A stretch of 64,000 nt of DNA, taken from positions 248,001 through 312,000 of the forward strand of contig CAVTCJ010000013.1 of assembly GCA_963733145.1 (NCBI GenBank). Reading direction: 5' to 3'. Position 1 is the stretch's first letter, and each line of letters opens with the position of its first letter. This document shows positions 35,859 to 46,982 of this stretch, piece after piece. Source of the DNA: JAHIKV01 sp963733145 (GTDB lineage Bacteria; Planctomycetota; Planctomycetia; Pirellulales; Thermoguttaceae). The translations under genes and the position numbers were made by a program. Below the pieces are notes generated by a model, which was given only the letters and a program-made list of their open reading frames with translations, did not search any database and had not been told where the DNA came from.

Positions 35859-36950
35859 TCACAGCATCGTGTCACAGCTTGTCACAGTAGGTTCACTCTT
35901 TGCCCGCTCACCCGGCAAATACCGCTTGGTCGGGTCGGTGGAACTGGTTCCTTGCTCGGTAAGTAGGCCTTTTGCCACCAAATCCCGCAAATCTCGCTGG
36001 AGCGACCGGCGATTCGAGCCGGGGCAAAGCGATTCGTACTCCTGAATCGTCAAACCGCCATGCTCTAAAACAAAGTCGATCGCTTTGGCTTGCCGTTCGG
36101 ACAATTCGTGTTCCCTCACCAGGGCGTCTCGCTGAATCACTCGTTCGCCGCGTTGCTTGACTTCCGTCAATTGCGTTGAAAGGCCATCGGTGAAGTATTC
36201 CAGCCAGCCGGTGAGGTCCATGCCCTGTTCGCGGACGCTCTGAATTGCCCGATAAAACGCCGCCCGATCCCGGTAGTAATACTCGCTGATGGTGAACAGT
36301 CGCTTGATGTCGTAGCCCGATCGATAGAGGCACAACGTCGAGAGCAGCCGGCTTGCGCGTCCGTTGCCGTCGATGAATGGGTGGATATGCACCAACTGGA
36401 ATTGAGCGATTCCGGCGGCCAAGACGGGATGGACGGTGCCCGGTTCATTCAACCACGCGGCCAGTTCGGTCATCATCTCCGGGACTTTCGCCGGCGGCGG
36501 GGGTGTATAGACTACTTCGCCCGTCGCGGAGTTCACCACGAAGTTCTGGACAAGTCGATATTCGCCCGGCCGCGCCGAGCCGCCACGGACGCCTTCGGCC
36601 AATTTTCGATGGATTTCGCGGATCAGTCCCTCGGTGACGGGACGGCCGCTTCCGAGATAATCCGAAACCAAGTCGAACGCCCGGCGGTAGTTCAGCAATT
36701 CGCGCGCGTCGTCCGGGTCCGTCTCGGCGACCGTTTCGCCGGCTAACAATCGTTTGGCTTGCTCGAGAGTCAGCCGAGTGCCTTCGATATGCGTCGTATA
36801 GTGTGCTTCCAACACGAGCGCCCTCGCGCCCATTTGGCGCACCCACTGTTCCGAGAGCGTTGCCGCCTCCAAGAACCCCCTGGCCCGTTCGATCCGCGTC
36901 AGGGCCGCGGTCGCGGCGTCGGTAATGTTGTAGCGGGGATGAAAACTCAT
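35859..36950 (-). CDS. Fic family protein (Fic/DOC AMPylator-like)
   Basis: The 363-residue protein carries the Fic active-site motif H-P-F-I-D-G-N-G-R-A-S-R near 198-209, an N-terminal helical Fic_N region with H-I-E-G-T (inhibitory alpha-helix-like (S/T)xxxE(G/N) pattern: T-T-H-I-E-G) and a C-terminal winged-helix-like half (L-S-E-R-Q-A-K-A-I-D-F-V-L...N-R-R-S-L-Q-R-D-L). It should transfer AMP or another nucleotide to proteins or tRNA, held in check by the N-terminal inhibitory helix. It sits between the cysA 5' remnant and cysA, as an insertion. Confidence 0.92.
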   Translation of the reverse strand: MSFHPRYNITDAATAALTRIERARGFLEAATLSEQWVRQMGARALVLEAHYTTHIEGTRLTLEQAKRLLAGETVAETDPDDARELLNYRRAFDLVSDYLGSGRPVTEGLIREIHRKLAEGVRGGSARPGEYRLVQNFVVNSATGEVVYTPPPPAKVPEMMTELAAWLNEPGTVHPVLAAGIAQFQLVHIHPFIDGNGRASRLLSTLCLYRSGYDIKRLFTISEYYYRDRAAFYRAIQSVREQGMDLTGWLEYFTDGLSTQLTEVKQRGERVIQRDALVREHELSERQAKAIDFVLEHGGLTIQEYESLCPGSNRRSLQRDLRDLVAKGLLTEQGTSSTDPTKRYLPGERAKSEPTVTSCDTML

Positions 36951-36977
36951 CTCGCCGGTTCCTAATGTGCGGATCTG

Positions 36978-37065
36978 TCGCCGGACGCCACACTGAGACT
37001 GACATCCGTCAGCGCGGTGAAAATGCCGAAGGTTTTCGTGATGTTGCGGACTTCGATGCCCATGC
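36978..37065 (-). pseudogene. Duplicated 5' end of cysA
   Basis: About 88 bases are nearly identical to 35723-35810, the first codons of cysA (M-G-I-E-V-R-N-I-T-K-T-F-G), with about five mismatches. On the minus strand it would read as a short start that soon hits a stop. It marks one end of the insertion that carries the Fic gene. Confidence 0.92.
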
Positions 37066-37089
37066 TCGGTTTTTCTCTAGTTGTCGATA

Positions 37090-38371
37090 TTATCGGCTCA
37101 TGAAGACAACGGCCTCGTAAAGTCCCGCTTTACTTTGGCGTTTTCGCATTTTATCGATTCGGTCGAGCCGGAACCCAAAGTGATGGAAAATCGCTCCGAG
37201 GATTTCATCACTGCGCAACGGGTGATCGTAGAATTTACTGTTTCCAATAACGTAGGCGAGTCGGCATCTCTCCGTGCATACCTTCGCAATCTGTTCGGCA
37301 TGGTCGAAAATGTCGTTGAAGTATTTTGTGACATAACTGGCCATCAGATCCCCTTTGACCTGGATATTCTCCAGAAAAGGCGAGAGGAGCGACCGCACAA
37401 CGTCGTTTTTCGGCTCAACGCCCGCCGCCAAAACAGACGTAGCTCGCCCCCAGGTCCCGCCGATCGCGTCGGTTTCCAATTGCCCCACAGCTTCCGCGTT
37501 CTTGATGAACTCGAAAAAGAACAGATGCGGACGGGTTTCGCGGGCATAACTGAAGCGGTTTGGATACGGCGGAGACGTGATGACGGCCGAGGGGTGGCGC
37601 GATTCAGGCAAAACCGACGTCAGAAATCGGCTGTTGCCACGATAGACTGCAACGTCGGCTTGCGGCAGTTTTAGCACGGCTTTCAGATCATCCATCATTT
37701 CCGCGTATTTCCGTCGTAAAATCGCCGCCACATCGACCGTCCCGAGTGGAGTATCCGCAAAAGTGAGCGAAACGTGGTTGTGCTTCGCATTGCTGACCGG
37801 GATTAAGACGGCCAGCAACCCCATCTTCAGCAAATCGTGGAGATCGGGCGGCCCTTGGTACGCAAGAAGCAACTCGCGCAGACAAACGAGCCTGCATCAG
37901 ATTTCCGGGCGACCACCAACGGCGGATGTTGTGCAGCGCAGGGACAAATTGGGCGTTTTCCGCAAGATAGTCCTCCGCCTGCCGATCGGCCGGCAAACGG
38001 TTCAAAGCCCTGTCGGCCGACGCGGCAAAATCGTGGAACACATCCCTGACGGCGTCGAGATTGGAATACGTCCGCGTCTTGACCGTGCCGACAAAATGCA
38101 AATAAGGGTTGATTTCGACGCTGCAAGAAGGTATTCCGCAATGCTTCATGCACAATGGCACGGTGCCGACTCCGCTGAACGGATCCAACACGAAATCCTT
38201 TTCGTTCAATTTGAATTCGCAAGCAATATCGGTCGCCAACCGCGGCGAAAAACTCGGCGTAAGTCGATACCAACGGTGAATGGGTAAATCCAGCTTGCCC
38301 TGAAATGTCACCGCCTTGGTGTTCCGGTTGACAAAACGGGGCGCGATCTCGAAAAGTGTTTGTTGCGTCAT
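37090..38371 (-). CDS. DNA methyltransferase (N4-cytosine/N6-adenine type), one frameshift
   Basis: Joined, it is ~425 residues. Motif I D-P-F-S-G-V-G-T lies near residue 65, and motif IV T-S-P-P-Y-P-N-R-F in the second half. The frame shifts near 37885-37905, between W-W-S-P-G-N-L-M-Q and L-R-E-L-L-L-A-Y-Q. It starts on ATG 38371, overlapping the stop of the upstream gene (ATGA), so the two form a restriction-modification operon. The S-P-P-Y motif marks an amino-methyltransferase. The frameshift is probably a sequencing error. Confidence 0.87.
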
Positions 38372-39135
38372 GCCGTCAGACTCCGCAGCAAATCGAGAAT
38401 CGGCTTTCGGAAATCCTCCTTGTTCCTATGCAAAAAATCATAAAAATCGTACCCCGATAATTCTCGAACCATTTCGTAGCTTTCCATGCCCTGCTTGACG
38501 ACCCATACGCTGCGGTATCGTTGAATAATTCCTGGATTGCTTTGGTTGCAGAATAAAGGCATGATCGGCAGTATGCCGCTGACAAGCAGGTGCCTAGCCA
38601 TCGCCTCGTCGGCTTGCGTGCGTTTGCTGTCTCCCGTTTGATAGCAATGCCGGACCTCCATTCCAAGTCCGATCAGATTGACTTGCGGAGAAGACGTCAA
38701 ACGATGAAGTTCTCGTCCACAGTAGTTGCTTATACGACGACTCGCGCGTGACGGCAGGCGATCAAATTGGAGATACGTATCGGCGCTGCGGTTTTCCTCG
38801 CTTTCGCCGGAACGAATTGTGGCGGAATAGACGACATCGTCCGCCGTCAACTCAAAAGCATGCATGAATATCGCCCGAACGCATCCCTCGTAAATGTCCC
38901 CGAGTTTGCGATGGATGCTCGTGACGGTTCCGCCGGCCAGGGTTGCCCCGAGGTATTCATTGGAGTCTAATCCGAAAATGCTATATACGGGATCGTCGCG
39001 ATATCGTTTCAACAAGTGGGATCTTGTTCCCCCGGCTTTTTTTATCGGACCGGGAAGATAATCTATCAGCTTAGCCAAATGTTCCACGGTGATATCGTGG
39101 AGCACTTGATCGAGAGGAGATTTGATACTGGACAT
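38368..39135 (-). CDS. Putative type II restriction endonuclease
   Basis: The 255-residue protein is followed directly by the DNA methyltransferase with ATGA overlap. I recognise no family with certainty; late segments such as V-N-L-I-G-L-G-M-E-V-R-H-C-Y and Q-A-D-E-A-M-A-R-H could hold PD-(D/E)XK-like residues, but that is weak. Function is inferred mainly from position: unknown frames in tight overlap with a methyltransferase are typically its cognate restriction enzyme. ATG 39135 is preferred over 39264, which would extend into unrelated sequence. Codon use is less biased than the cys genes. Confidence 0.6.
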   Translation of the reverse strand: MSSIKSPLDQVLHDITVEHLAKLIDYLPGPIKKAGGTRSHLLKRYRDDPVYSIFGLDSNEYLGATLAGGTVTSIHRKLGDIYEGCVRAIFMHAFELTADDVVYSATIRSGESEENRSADTYLQFDRLPSRASRRISNYCGRELHRLTSSPQVNLIGLGMEVRHCYQTGDSKRTQADEAMARHLLVSGILPIMPLFCNQSNPGIIQRYRSVWVVKQGMESYEMVRELSGYDFYDFLHRNKEDFRKPILDLLRSLTA

Positions 39136-39209
39136 GGCGCTTCCCTTAAGCACTCTTCCCGCCGAACAGAGCGATTGTAGCAGCATTATGCCGCCAACAC
39201 AACATCCCC

Positions 39210-40108
39210 CTAATTCCCCGTATGCCCCTGTTTTTCCGATGACATACTTTCCGCCGTCTTCCATTGCAGCGCCGACTTCAGAACCAACGTGACCAGCGCC
39301 AACAGCGCCAACAGCGAGGCCACGGCGAAGGCGGCCGTGGTGTCGTACTCGTTGTAGAGCACCTCGACGTGCAAGGGCATGGTGTTGGTCAGCCCGCGGA
39401 TGTGCCCCGAGACGACCGAGACGGCGCCGAACTCACCCATCGCCCGGGCGTTGCAGAGAATCACGCCGTAGAGCAGCCCCCACTTGATGTTCGGCAGCGT
39501 AACCCGCCAGAACGTCTGCAAGCCGCTCGCGCCAGCAGCCGGGCCGCCTCCTCCTCTTCGGTCCCCTGCGATTGCATCAGCGGAATCAACTCGCGGGCGA
39601 CGAATGGAAAGGTGACGAACAACGTCGCCAGCACGATGCCCGAGACCGCGAAAATAACGTGTATCCCGCGGCCCTCCAGCCAGGGACCGAGCCAGCCCTG
39701 CCGGCCGAACAGCAGCACAAAGACCATTCCCGAGATGACCGGCGAAATGCTGTACGGCAGATCGATCAGCGTAATCAGCAGGCTCTTGCCGACGAACTGG
39801 AACTTGGCGATGGCCCAGGCCGCGATCACGCCGAAGACCGTGTTGATCGGCACGGCGATCAAGGCAATCAGCAGGGTCAGGCCGATGGCCGACAGGGCGT
39901 CGCCGTCGCCGAGCGAGCGGACGTACATCTGCCAGCCGCGGCTCAGCGCCTGGGCGAAGACCGCCGCCAGCGGAACCAGCAGAAACAGGGCCAGGAACGC
40001 CAGCGCGACGCCGATCAGCAGCCGGCGGAACCAGGCCGCTTCGGTGGTGGCGGCCGCGGCCGTCCCACCGGAGCTGAGGGTGCGTTTCGTGGATGCAATG
40101 CCGGTCAT
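39210..40108 (-). CDS. cysW: Sulfate ABC transporter permease CysW (one frameshift)
   Basis: The N-terminal 200 residues have TM segments and the sulfate-permease features W-A-I-A-K-F-Q-F-x-G-K, I-D-L-P-Y-S-I-S-P-V-I-S-G. Near 39535 one G is missing from a G run; after it the EAA loop continues (G-A-S-G-L-Q-T-F-W-R-V-T-L-P), with R-A-M-G-E-F-G-A-V-S-V-V-S-G-H-I-R. Joined length is ~298, normal. It forms the channel with CysT. The frameshift looks like a sequencing indel since both halves are intact. Confidence 0.93.
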
Positions 40109-40153
40109 GTTTAAATCCCCGCGTTTATGCTTAGCGGGTGTCCAAGAATAACT

Positions 40154-40218
40154 TGTGGCACAGCCGCCCTCGGCTGTGCGAGATCACCCAAGACAGCCGA
40201 GGGCGGCTGTCCCACACA
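40154..40218. repeat. Palindromic repeat, I family
   Basis: GTGGCACAGCCGCCCTCGGC and its inverse (GCCGAGGGCGGCTGTCCCAC) make a hairpin in the 126-base gap between cysT and cysW. The same family is found inside treY. Confidence 0.9.
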
Positions 40219-40234
40219 CTCCAAAGTTATACGC

Positions 40235-41062
40235 TTATTGCGTTGCGTAACGGCGGCTCCACCACTGCACGATATTGATGAAGAACAGCACGGCGAACGA
40301 TGCCCCCAACGCGACCACGGCGATGGCCGCCGCCTCGGCGTAGTTGTATTGCTCCAGCTTGGACATAATCATCAGCGGCACGATCTGGGTCTTCATCGGC
40401 AAGTTGCCCGAGATGAACACCACCGATCCGTACTCGCCCAGCGCCCGGGCGAAGGCCAGCGCGAATCCAGTCAACAGCGCCGGCAGGATCGTGGGAAAGA
40501 TCACCCGGATGAACGTCTGCCGGCGGGTAGCGCCGAGGCTGGCCGCGGCCTCCTCGACCTCCGCGTCCAGGTCTTCCAGCGCCGGCTGCAACGTGCGGAC
40601 CACGAACGGCAGGCCGATGAACGTCAGCGCCACCATGATGCCCAATTGCGTGTAGGCCACCTTGATGCCGAGCGGGTCGAGCCAGCGGCCGATCCAGCCG
40701 GTCGGCGCGTAGATCGCCGTCAGGGCGATGCCCGACACGGCCGTCGGCATGGCAAAGGGCAAATCGACCATCGCGTCGAAGAGGTTCTTGCCGGGAAACG
40801 AATACCGCACCAGCACCCAGGCCACCGCCAGCCCGAAGACGGCGTTGATCGAGGCCGCGGCCAGCGACGCGCCGAAGGTCACTTTGTAAGAGGCCACGAC
40901 CTGCGGATCGGTGACCGCCGCGAGAAACCGGTCCCAGCTTATCGTGGACGACTTCAGCAGCAACCCGGCCAGCGGAATCAGCACGATCAGGCCCAAATAG
41001 AACAGCGTAAAGCCCATCGTCAGGCCGAAACCGGGCAGAACGCTGTGTTGTTTGAGGGACAT
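40235..41062 (-). CDS. cysT: Sulfate ABC transporter permease CysT
   Basis: The 275-residue protein has about six TM segments, with D-L-P-F-A-M-P-T-A-V-S-G near residue 106 and the EAA-loop E-E-A-A-A-S-L-G-A-T...F-P-T-I-L-P. F-A-R-A-L-G-E-Y-G-S-V-V-F-I-S-G-N-L-P is characteristic of CysT/CysU sulfate permeases. It pairs with CysW. The ATG follows sbp after ~115 bases that hold a B-family repeat. Confidence 0.95.
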   Translation of the reverse strand: MSLKQHSVLPGFGLTMGFTLFYLGLIVLIPLAGLLLKSSTISWDRFLAAVTDPQVVASYKVTFGASLAAASINAVFGLAVAWVLVRYSFPGKNLFDAMVDLPFAMPTAVSGIALTAIYAPTGWIGRWLDPLGIKVAYTQLGIMVALTFIGLPFVVRTLQPALEDLDAEVEEAAASLGATRRQTFIRVIFPTILPALLTGFALAFARALGEYGSVVFISGNLPMKTQIVPLMIMSKLEQYNYAEAAAIAVVALGASFAVLFFINIVQWWSRRYATQ

Positions 41063-41092
41063 GTGAGTCTTCTGGATAACTAATGCATCCGT

Positions 41093-41160
41093 CGTTTAGC
41101 GGCCGGCGGTACGACGGTCCGAGGTCCGGTTCAAGCCGCCGTGCCGGCGGCTGCTAAACG
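41093..41160. repeat. Palindromic repeat, B family
   Basis: Inverted units (CGTTTAGCGGCCGGCGGTAC and AAGCCGCCGTGCCGGCGGCT, ending in GCTAAACG) fill the space between sbp and cysT. Confidence 0.9.
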
Positions 41161-41177
41161 GCAAGGATGAGTCCGCG

Positions 41178-42260
41178 TCATTTTTGTGATATTTGATCGA
41201 ACACCCCGCCGTCGTCGAAATGCTCGGCCTGGGCCTTGTCCCAGCCGCCGAAGACGTCGTCGATGGTGAATAGCTCGACCTTGGGAAACTGCTTCAGGTA
41301 CTCCTCCGGCACCCTTCCGTATCGCGCGGCCGGTAATAATGTTTCGGCGGCCGCCGTTTGGCCCGCGGGTGCGTAGAGATATTTTAAGTAGGCCTCGGCC
41401 GCCGCCCGCGTGCCGTGCTTCTCGGCTACCTTGTCCACCACCGCCACGCTCGGCTCGGCCAGAATGCTGATCGACGGGACCACGATCTCGAACTTGTCCG
41501 GACCAAGCTCGCGGATCGACAGGAAGGCCTCGTTCTCCCACGCCAACAGCACGTCGCCGATTCCCCGCTGCACGAAAGTCATCGTCGAGCCGCGGGCGCC
41601 GGTGTCGAGCACTTTCACGTTGTGGAACAAATCCTTGACGAATTCCTTGGCCTTTTCATTGGCCTTGGCGACGGCGTCGGCCGCTTTCGGATCGTGCAAT
41701 TTGGCCAGATCGCCCAGTTCGCGCTTGAGCACGTAACCCCAGGCGGCCAGATAGTTCCAGCGCGCGCCGCCCGAGGTCTTCGGGTTGGGCGTGACGATCT
41801 CCACGCCCGGCTTGATCAGATCGCCCCAATCCTTGATTCCCTTGGGGTTCCCCTTGCGAACCAGAAAGACGATGGTCGAGGCATACGGGGCGCTGTTGTG
41901 CGGCAGCCGCGTTTGCCAGCCTTCAGGTATGAGGCCGGCCTTGCGGCGGATCGCGTCGACATCGTAGGCCAGGGCCAAAGTGACCACGTCGGCTTCGAGT
42001 CCGTCGATTACGCCCCGTGCCTGTTTGCCGGAGCCGCCGTGCGACATCCTGATCTCGACCGTTTGTCCCGTCTGTTGTTTCCAGTGCTTGGCAAATGCCT
42101 GGTTGAAATCCCTATACAGCTCGCGGGTCGGATCGTAGGAAACATTGAGCAATTGCACGGTGTTCTTTTCGGACGACGCTCCGCAGCCACCGAAAACACC
42201 GGCCAGCAGAACCAGGGCGGCAAAAGACAATCCATAAGCGAGAAGCGGACGAGGGCGCAT
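41178..42260 (-). CDS. sbp: Sulfate-binding protein (periplasmic lipoprotein)
   Basis: The 360-residue protein has an N-terminal signal with lipobox L-A-G-V-F-G-G-C-G, so it is likely lipid-anchored. It matches sulfate-binding proteins: L-N-V-S-Y-D-P-T-R-E-L-Y, S-H-G-G-S-G-K-Q-A-R, V-T-L-A-L-A-Y-D-V-D, T-P-N-P-K-T-S-G-G-A-R-W-N-Y and D-V-L-L-A-W-E-N-E-A. It should bring sulfate or thiosulfate to CysTWA. ATG 42260 has AAAGGA upstream; a longer start at 42326 lacks RBS. First gene of the cys operon. Confidence 0.95.
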   Translation of the reverse strand: MRPRPLLAYGLSFAALVLLAGVFGGCGASSEKNTVQLLNVSYDPTRELYRDFNQAFAKHWKQQTGQTVEIRMSHGGSGKQARGVIDGLEADVVTLALAYDVDAIRRKAGLIPEGWQTRLPHNSAPYASTIVFLVRKGNPKGIKDWGDLIKPGVEIVTPNPKTSGGARWNYLAAWGYVLKRELGDLAKLHDPKAADAVAKANEKAKEFVKDLFHNVKVLDTGARGSTMTFVQRGIGDVLLAWENEAFLSIRELGPDKFEIVVPSISILAEPSVAVVDKVAEKHGTRAAAEAYLKYLYAPAGQTAAAETLLPAARYGRVPEEYLKQFPKVELFTIDDVFGGWDKAQAEHFDDGGVFDQISQK

Positions 42261-42306
42261 CCTATGTTTCCTTTGGCGGTGAAGTTTCGGGGTTCGGAAC
42301 GGGCGA

Positions 42307-42321
42307 TGGCACGGCGTGTGC
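42307..42321 (+). promoter_or_regulatory. Candidate sigma-54 promoter
   Basis: TGGCACGGCGTGTGC matches the sigma-54 consensus TGGCACG-N4-TTGC at all but one specified base. It points toward the sigma-54 activator gene starting at 42528, about 200 bases away, so the activator might regulate its own transcription. A chance match is possible. Confidence 0.4.
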
Positions 42322-42527
42322 ATCAAAGCCGCAGCATCGAATACGCAACTATCGTGCCCAGTCTCAATGGGTGCCGAATTGCCCGAAAAACGCGATTATT
42401 CGACCGAAAACGCGAAACCGAGGGGCAATTCCGTCATATTTGATGGATTGATGCCGTGTTTTATGATAGAATAACCGTGTAATATGCTGGCGCTACAGCC
42501 TACAATAACCGGAACGTGAGACCCGTT

Positions 42528-44171
<1,644 letters not shown>

Positions 44172-44274
44172 CGGCGAAAACTGCGGTCTATCGCGGACTA
44201 GGGGACATCCGGCAAGAATTCTTGTATCATTGTATGGAAACGAGCCAACAACTCACGCCAACCCCCGAGAAAAA

Positions 44275-46744
44275 ATGCCCCACACCCGCGACGAACTTGT
44301 CGGCCTGTATCTCGATCAGCTTCCTTACGAGCCGTATCCGGTGCAGGAGGAGGCGCTGCTGGCGTGGTTCGCCGCCGAGCAGGGAGTGCTGGTCTGCACG
44401 CCGACGGGGACCGGCAAGACGATGATCGCCGAGGCCGCGCTGTTCGAGGCCCTGCACAACGGCACCATGGCCTACTACACCACGCCGCTGATCGCGCTGT
44501 GCGAGCAGAAGTTCCGCGAGATGCAGTCGGCCGCCGTCCGCTGGGGATTCCAGCCGGACGACGTGGGACTGGTCACCGGCAACCGCCGCGAAAACCCCGA
44601 CGCCCGGGTGCTGGTCGTCGTGGCTGAGATTCTGCTGAACCGGTTGTTGCACGGCGGCGTCGGAGTACGGAGTACGGAGTACGCCGCGGCGGATGCGAAA
44701 CCGCAAGCGGCTGGTCCCGAAATCCCCAAATCGCCCCCCGCTCCCTAACCCTCTCCCAAAGGGAGAGGGGACGGAAGCCGCCGCCTTCGATTTCGACCGT
44801 GTCAGCGCCGTGGTGATGGACGAGTTCCACAGTTTCAACGACATCGAGCGGGGCGTCGTCTGGGAACTGACGCTCGGCCTGCTGCCGAAACACGTCCGCA
44901 CGCTGCTGCTCTCGGCCACGGTGGGAAACGCCGTCGAGTTTCTCGGCTGGCTGCGGAACAGTCACGATCGCAAACTGGACCTCGTCACCGGCAACGAGCG
45001 CAAAGTGCCGCTCACCTTCCATTGGGTCGGCGACGAACTGCTGACCGAACAGCTCGAGGAGATGGCCCAGGCCAACGACCAGGCCCGCATGACGCCCGCA
45101 CTGGTGTTCTGCTTCAACCGCGAGGAGTGTTGGACGGTCGCCGAGCAACTGAAGGGAAAGCGGATACTCAGCGGCGACCAGCAGAAGCGCCTGGCCGCCG
45201 AGCTGGAGCGCTACGACTTCTCGACCGGCGCCGGTCCGAAGCTCAAGCAACTGCTGATGCGCGGCGTGGGGGTCCATCATGCCGGCGTGCTGCCCAAGTT
45301 TCGCCGCATCGTCGAGGAGCTGTTCCAGCGAAAACTGCTGACCATCGTGGTTTGCACCGAGACCCTGTCGGCGGGCATCAACCTGCCGGCCCGCTCGGTC
45401 GTCGTGCCCAGCCTGATGAAGGGCGCCTTCGATAAGCAGAAGCTGCTCGATCCGAGCACGGCCCACCAGATATTCGGCCGTGCCGGGCGTCCGCAGTACG
45501 ACGATCACGGACACGTCTTCGCCCTGGCCCACGAGGACGACGTGAAAATCGCCCGCTGGCGGGAAAAATACGACCAGATCCCCGAGAACACGAAAGACCT
45601 CGGCCTGATGAAGGCCAAGAAGGCGTTGAAGAAGAAGATGCCCACGCGCCGGGCGAACGTGCAATACTGGAACGAGGCCCAGTTTAGCAAGCTCTGCGCG
45701 GCCCCGCCGGTGCATCTGCACAGCCGCGGGCCGCTCCCCTGGCGGCTGCTGGCCTACATGCTCGACGCCTCGCCCGAGGTCGAGCGAATCCGCCGCCTGG
45801 TCGGCAAGCGGCTGATGGACCCCAAGCGGCTCGAAGCCGGGCAGAAGGACCTCGACCGGATGCTGATGATCCTCTGGCGGGCGGGCTACGTGACGCTCGA
45901 TCCGCCGCCGCCGAAGGAAGAGGAACTCGCCGAATTGCAGGCGGACGCGGCCGAGAAGAAGGCCCAGGAGGAGAAGCGGCTCAGTTTCAGTTTCGGTTTC
46001 GCTGAAAAGCCCATCGAGGTGGAAATTCCTCAGTACCGGCCGACGTTTGCCCATCCGACCGAGAGCATGGCGAAGCTGCTGATGTTCCGCGGCATCCATC
46101 CGCTGTACGCCGTGTTTCTGATGAATCAGTTGGGCATCGCCGACCGCAACGAGCGGGTGCAGGCCATGGAGAGCGTGCTCGAACTGCCGCGCTCGGTGGG
46201 CCGCTTCGTCCGCGTGCCGCGGCACGACGAATTGCCGCCCGGCCCGCTGGCCACGCTGCGGCTCGATCCGCACCTGCTGCAACTCGGGCTGGCCACGCCG
46301 GAAGAAATCTCGCAGCAGGCCAACGACGAGCAGCCCCGCGGCCCGCGGCACTCCTACGACGATGACGAGCGGGTGTGGGTGCTCACGCTGGCCGACAAGC
46401 TCCGCCGCCTGTTCGACTACGATTTCGCCGGCGTTCACGACCTGCGGACCGCGCCGGTCTGGGCGGCGGGCGAGCTGCTCCAGTTCGGCGGCGATTTCAA
46501 CAAGTACGTCACCAGCAAGGCCCTGCAAAAGCAGGAGGGCGTGATCTTCCGCCACGTGCTGCGGCTGATCCTGCTGGTGGCCGAGTTCAGGCAGCTTTGC
46601 CCGCCCGACGCGTCCGAAGAAGAATGGCGCGCCGACCTGGGCGAGATCGCCGCCCGGCTCACCGAAAGCTGCCGCCACGTCGATCCGGCCAGCACGGACA
46701 AGGCGCTCGAAGAGGTGGAGCAGGAAGGCGAGGCGGCCGTCTAA
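44275..46744 (+). CDS. DEAD/DEAH-box helicase, Ski2-like (one frameshift around a repeat)
   Basis: The N-terminal ~155 residues give Q motif Y-P-V-Q-E-E-A and Walker A T-P-T-G-T-G-K-T near residue 44. The second frame gives D-E-F-H (motif II), L-L-L-S-A-T (III), G-V-H-H-A-G, T-E-T-L-S-A-G-I-N-L-P-A-R (V) and Q-I-F-G-R-A-G-R (VI), followed by a long C-terminal half. The shift lies within the E-family repeat region at 44693-44748, most likely in the C6 run 44733-44738. The family includes archaeal-type Ski2/Brr2-like RNA/DNA helicases. Substrate is unknown. Confidence 0.88.
44659..44775. repeat. Repeat insertion inside the helicase gene
   Basis: This stretch has three tandem GGAGTACs at the left (GGAGTACGGAGTACGGAGTA) and an E-family unit at the right (CCCTCTCCCAAAGGGAGAGG). 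It separates the conserved L-L-N-R-L-L-H block from F-D-F-D-R-V-S-A-V-V-M-D-E-F-H. Because both adjacent motifs are conserved, the ~100 bases look inserted. Confidence 0.8.
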
Positions 46745-46767
46745 CTCTACTGCACAGGATCGGCGGA

Positions 46768-46847
46768 CAAATGGGGACTGGCTCCGTGGTACAAGTTGCT
46801 TTGGCAGTGAGAAAAACGTCAACGCCACGGTGCCTGTCCCCTTTTTT
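46768..46847. repeat. Inverted repeat of GGGGACTGGCTCCGTGG type
   Basis: AAATGGGGACTGGCTCCGTG and CCACGGTGCCTGTCCCCTTT are imperfect complements separated by ~35 bases. The form (GGGGACAGGCACCGTGG) resembles the repeats in dus and rimO. No gene is seen from 46745 to 46982. Confidence 0.75.
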
Positions 46848-46982
46848 CGCCAGACGCGCCGCCGCACGTCGCGGAAAGGGGAAAAACAGCATCGTTAACA
46901 GGCGGGTCGGCGATTCAACTGCCGCCTGAATCCGTGGCAACACAGGCACTGCCGGCGGGCCTGAAACGCAGCCACGGCGGAG

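Noticed and set aside
36978..37065. A real small gene at the cysA remnant
   Set aside because: It is an obvious copy of the cysA start and ends within a few codons after homology is lost.
44573..46867. Long minus-strand frame (764 residues) antisense to the helicase
   Set aside because: Shadow of the helicase caused by high G+C codon use; the plus strand has all helicase motifs.
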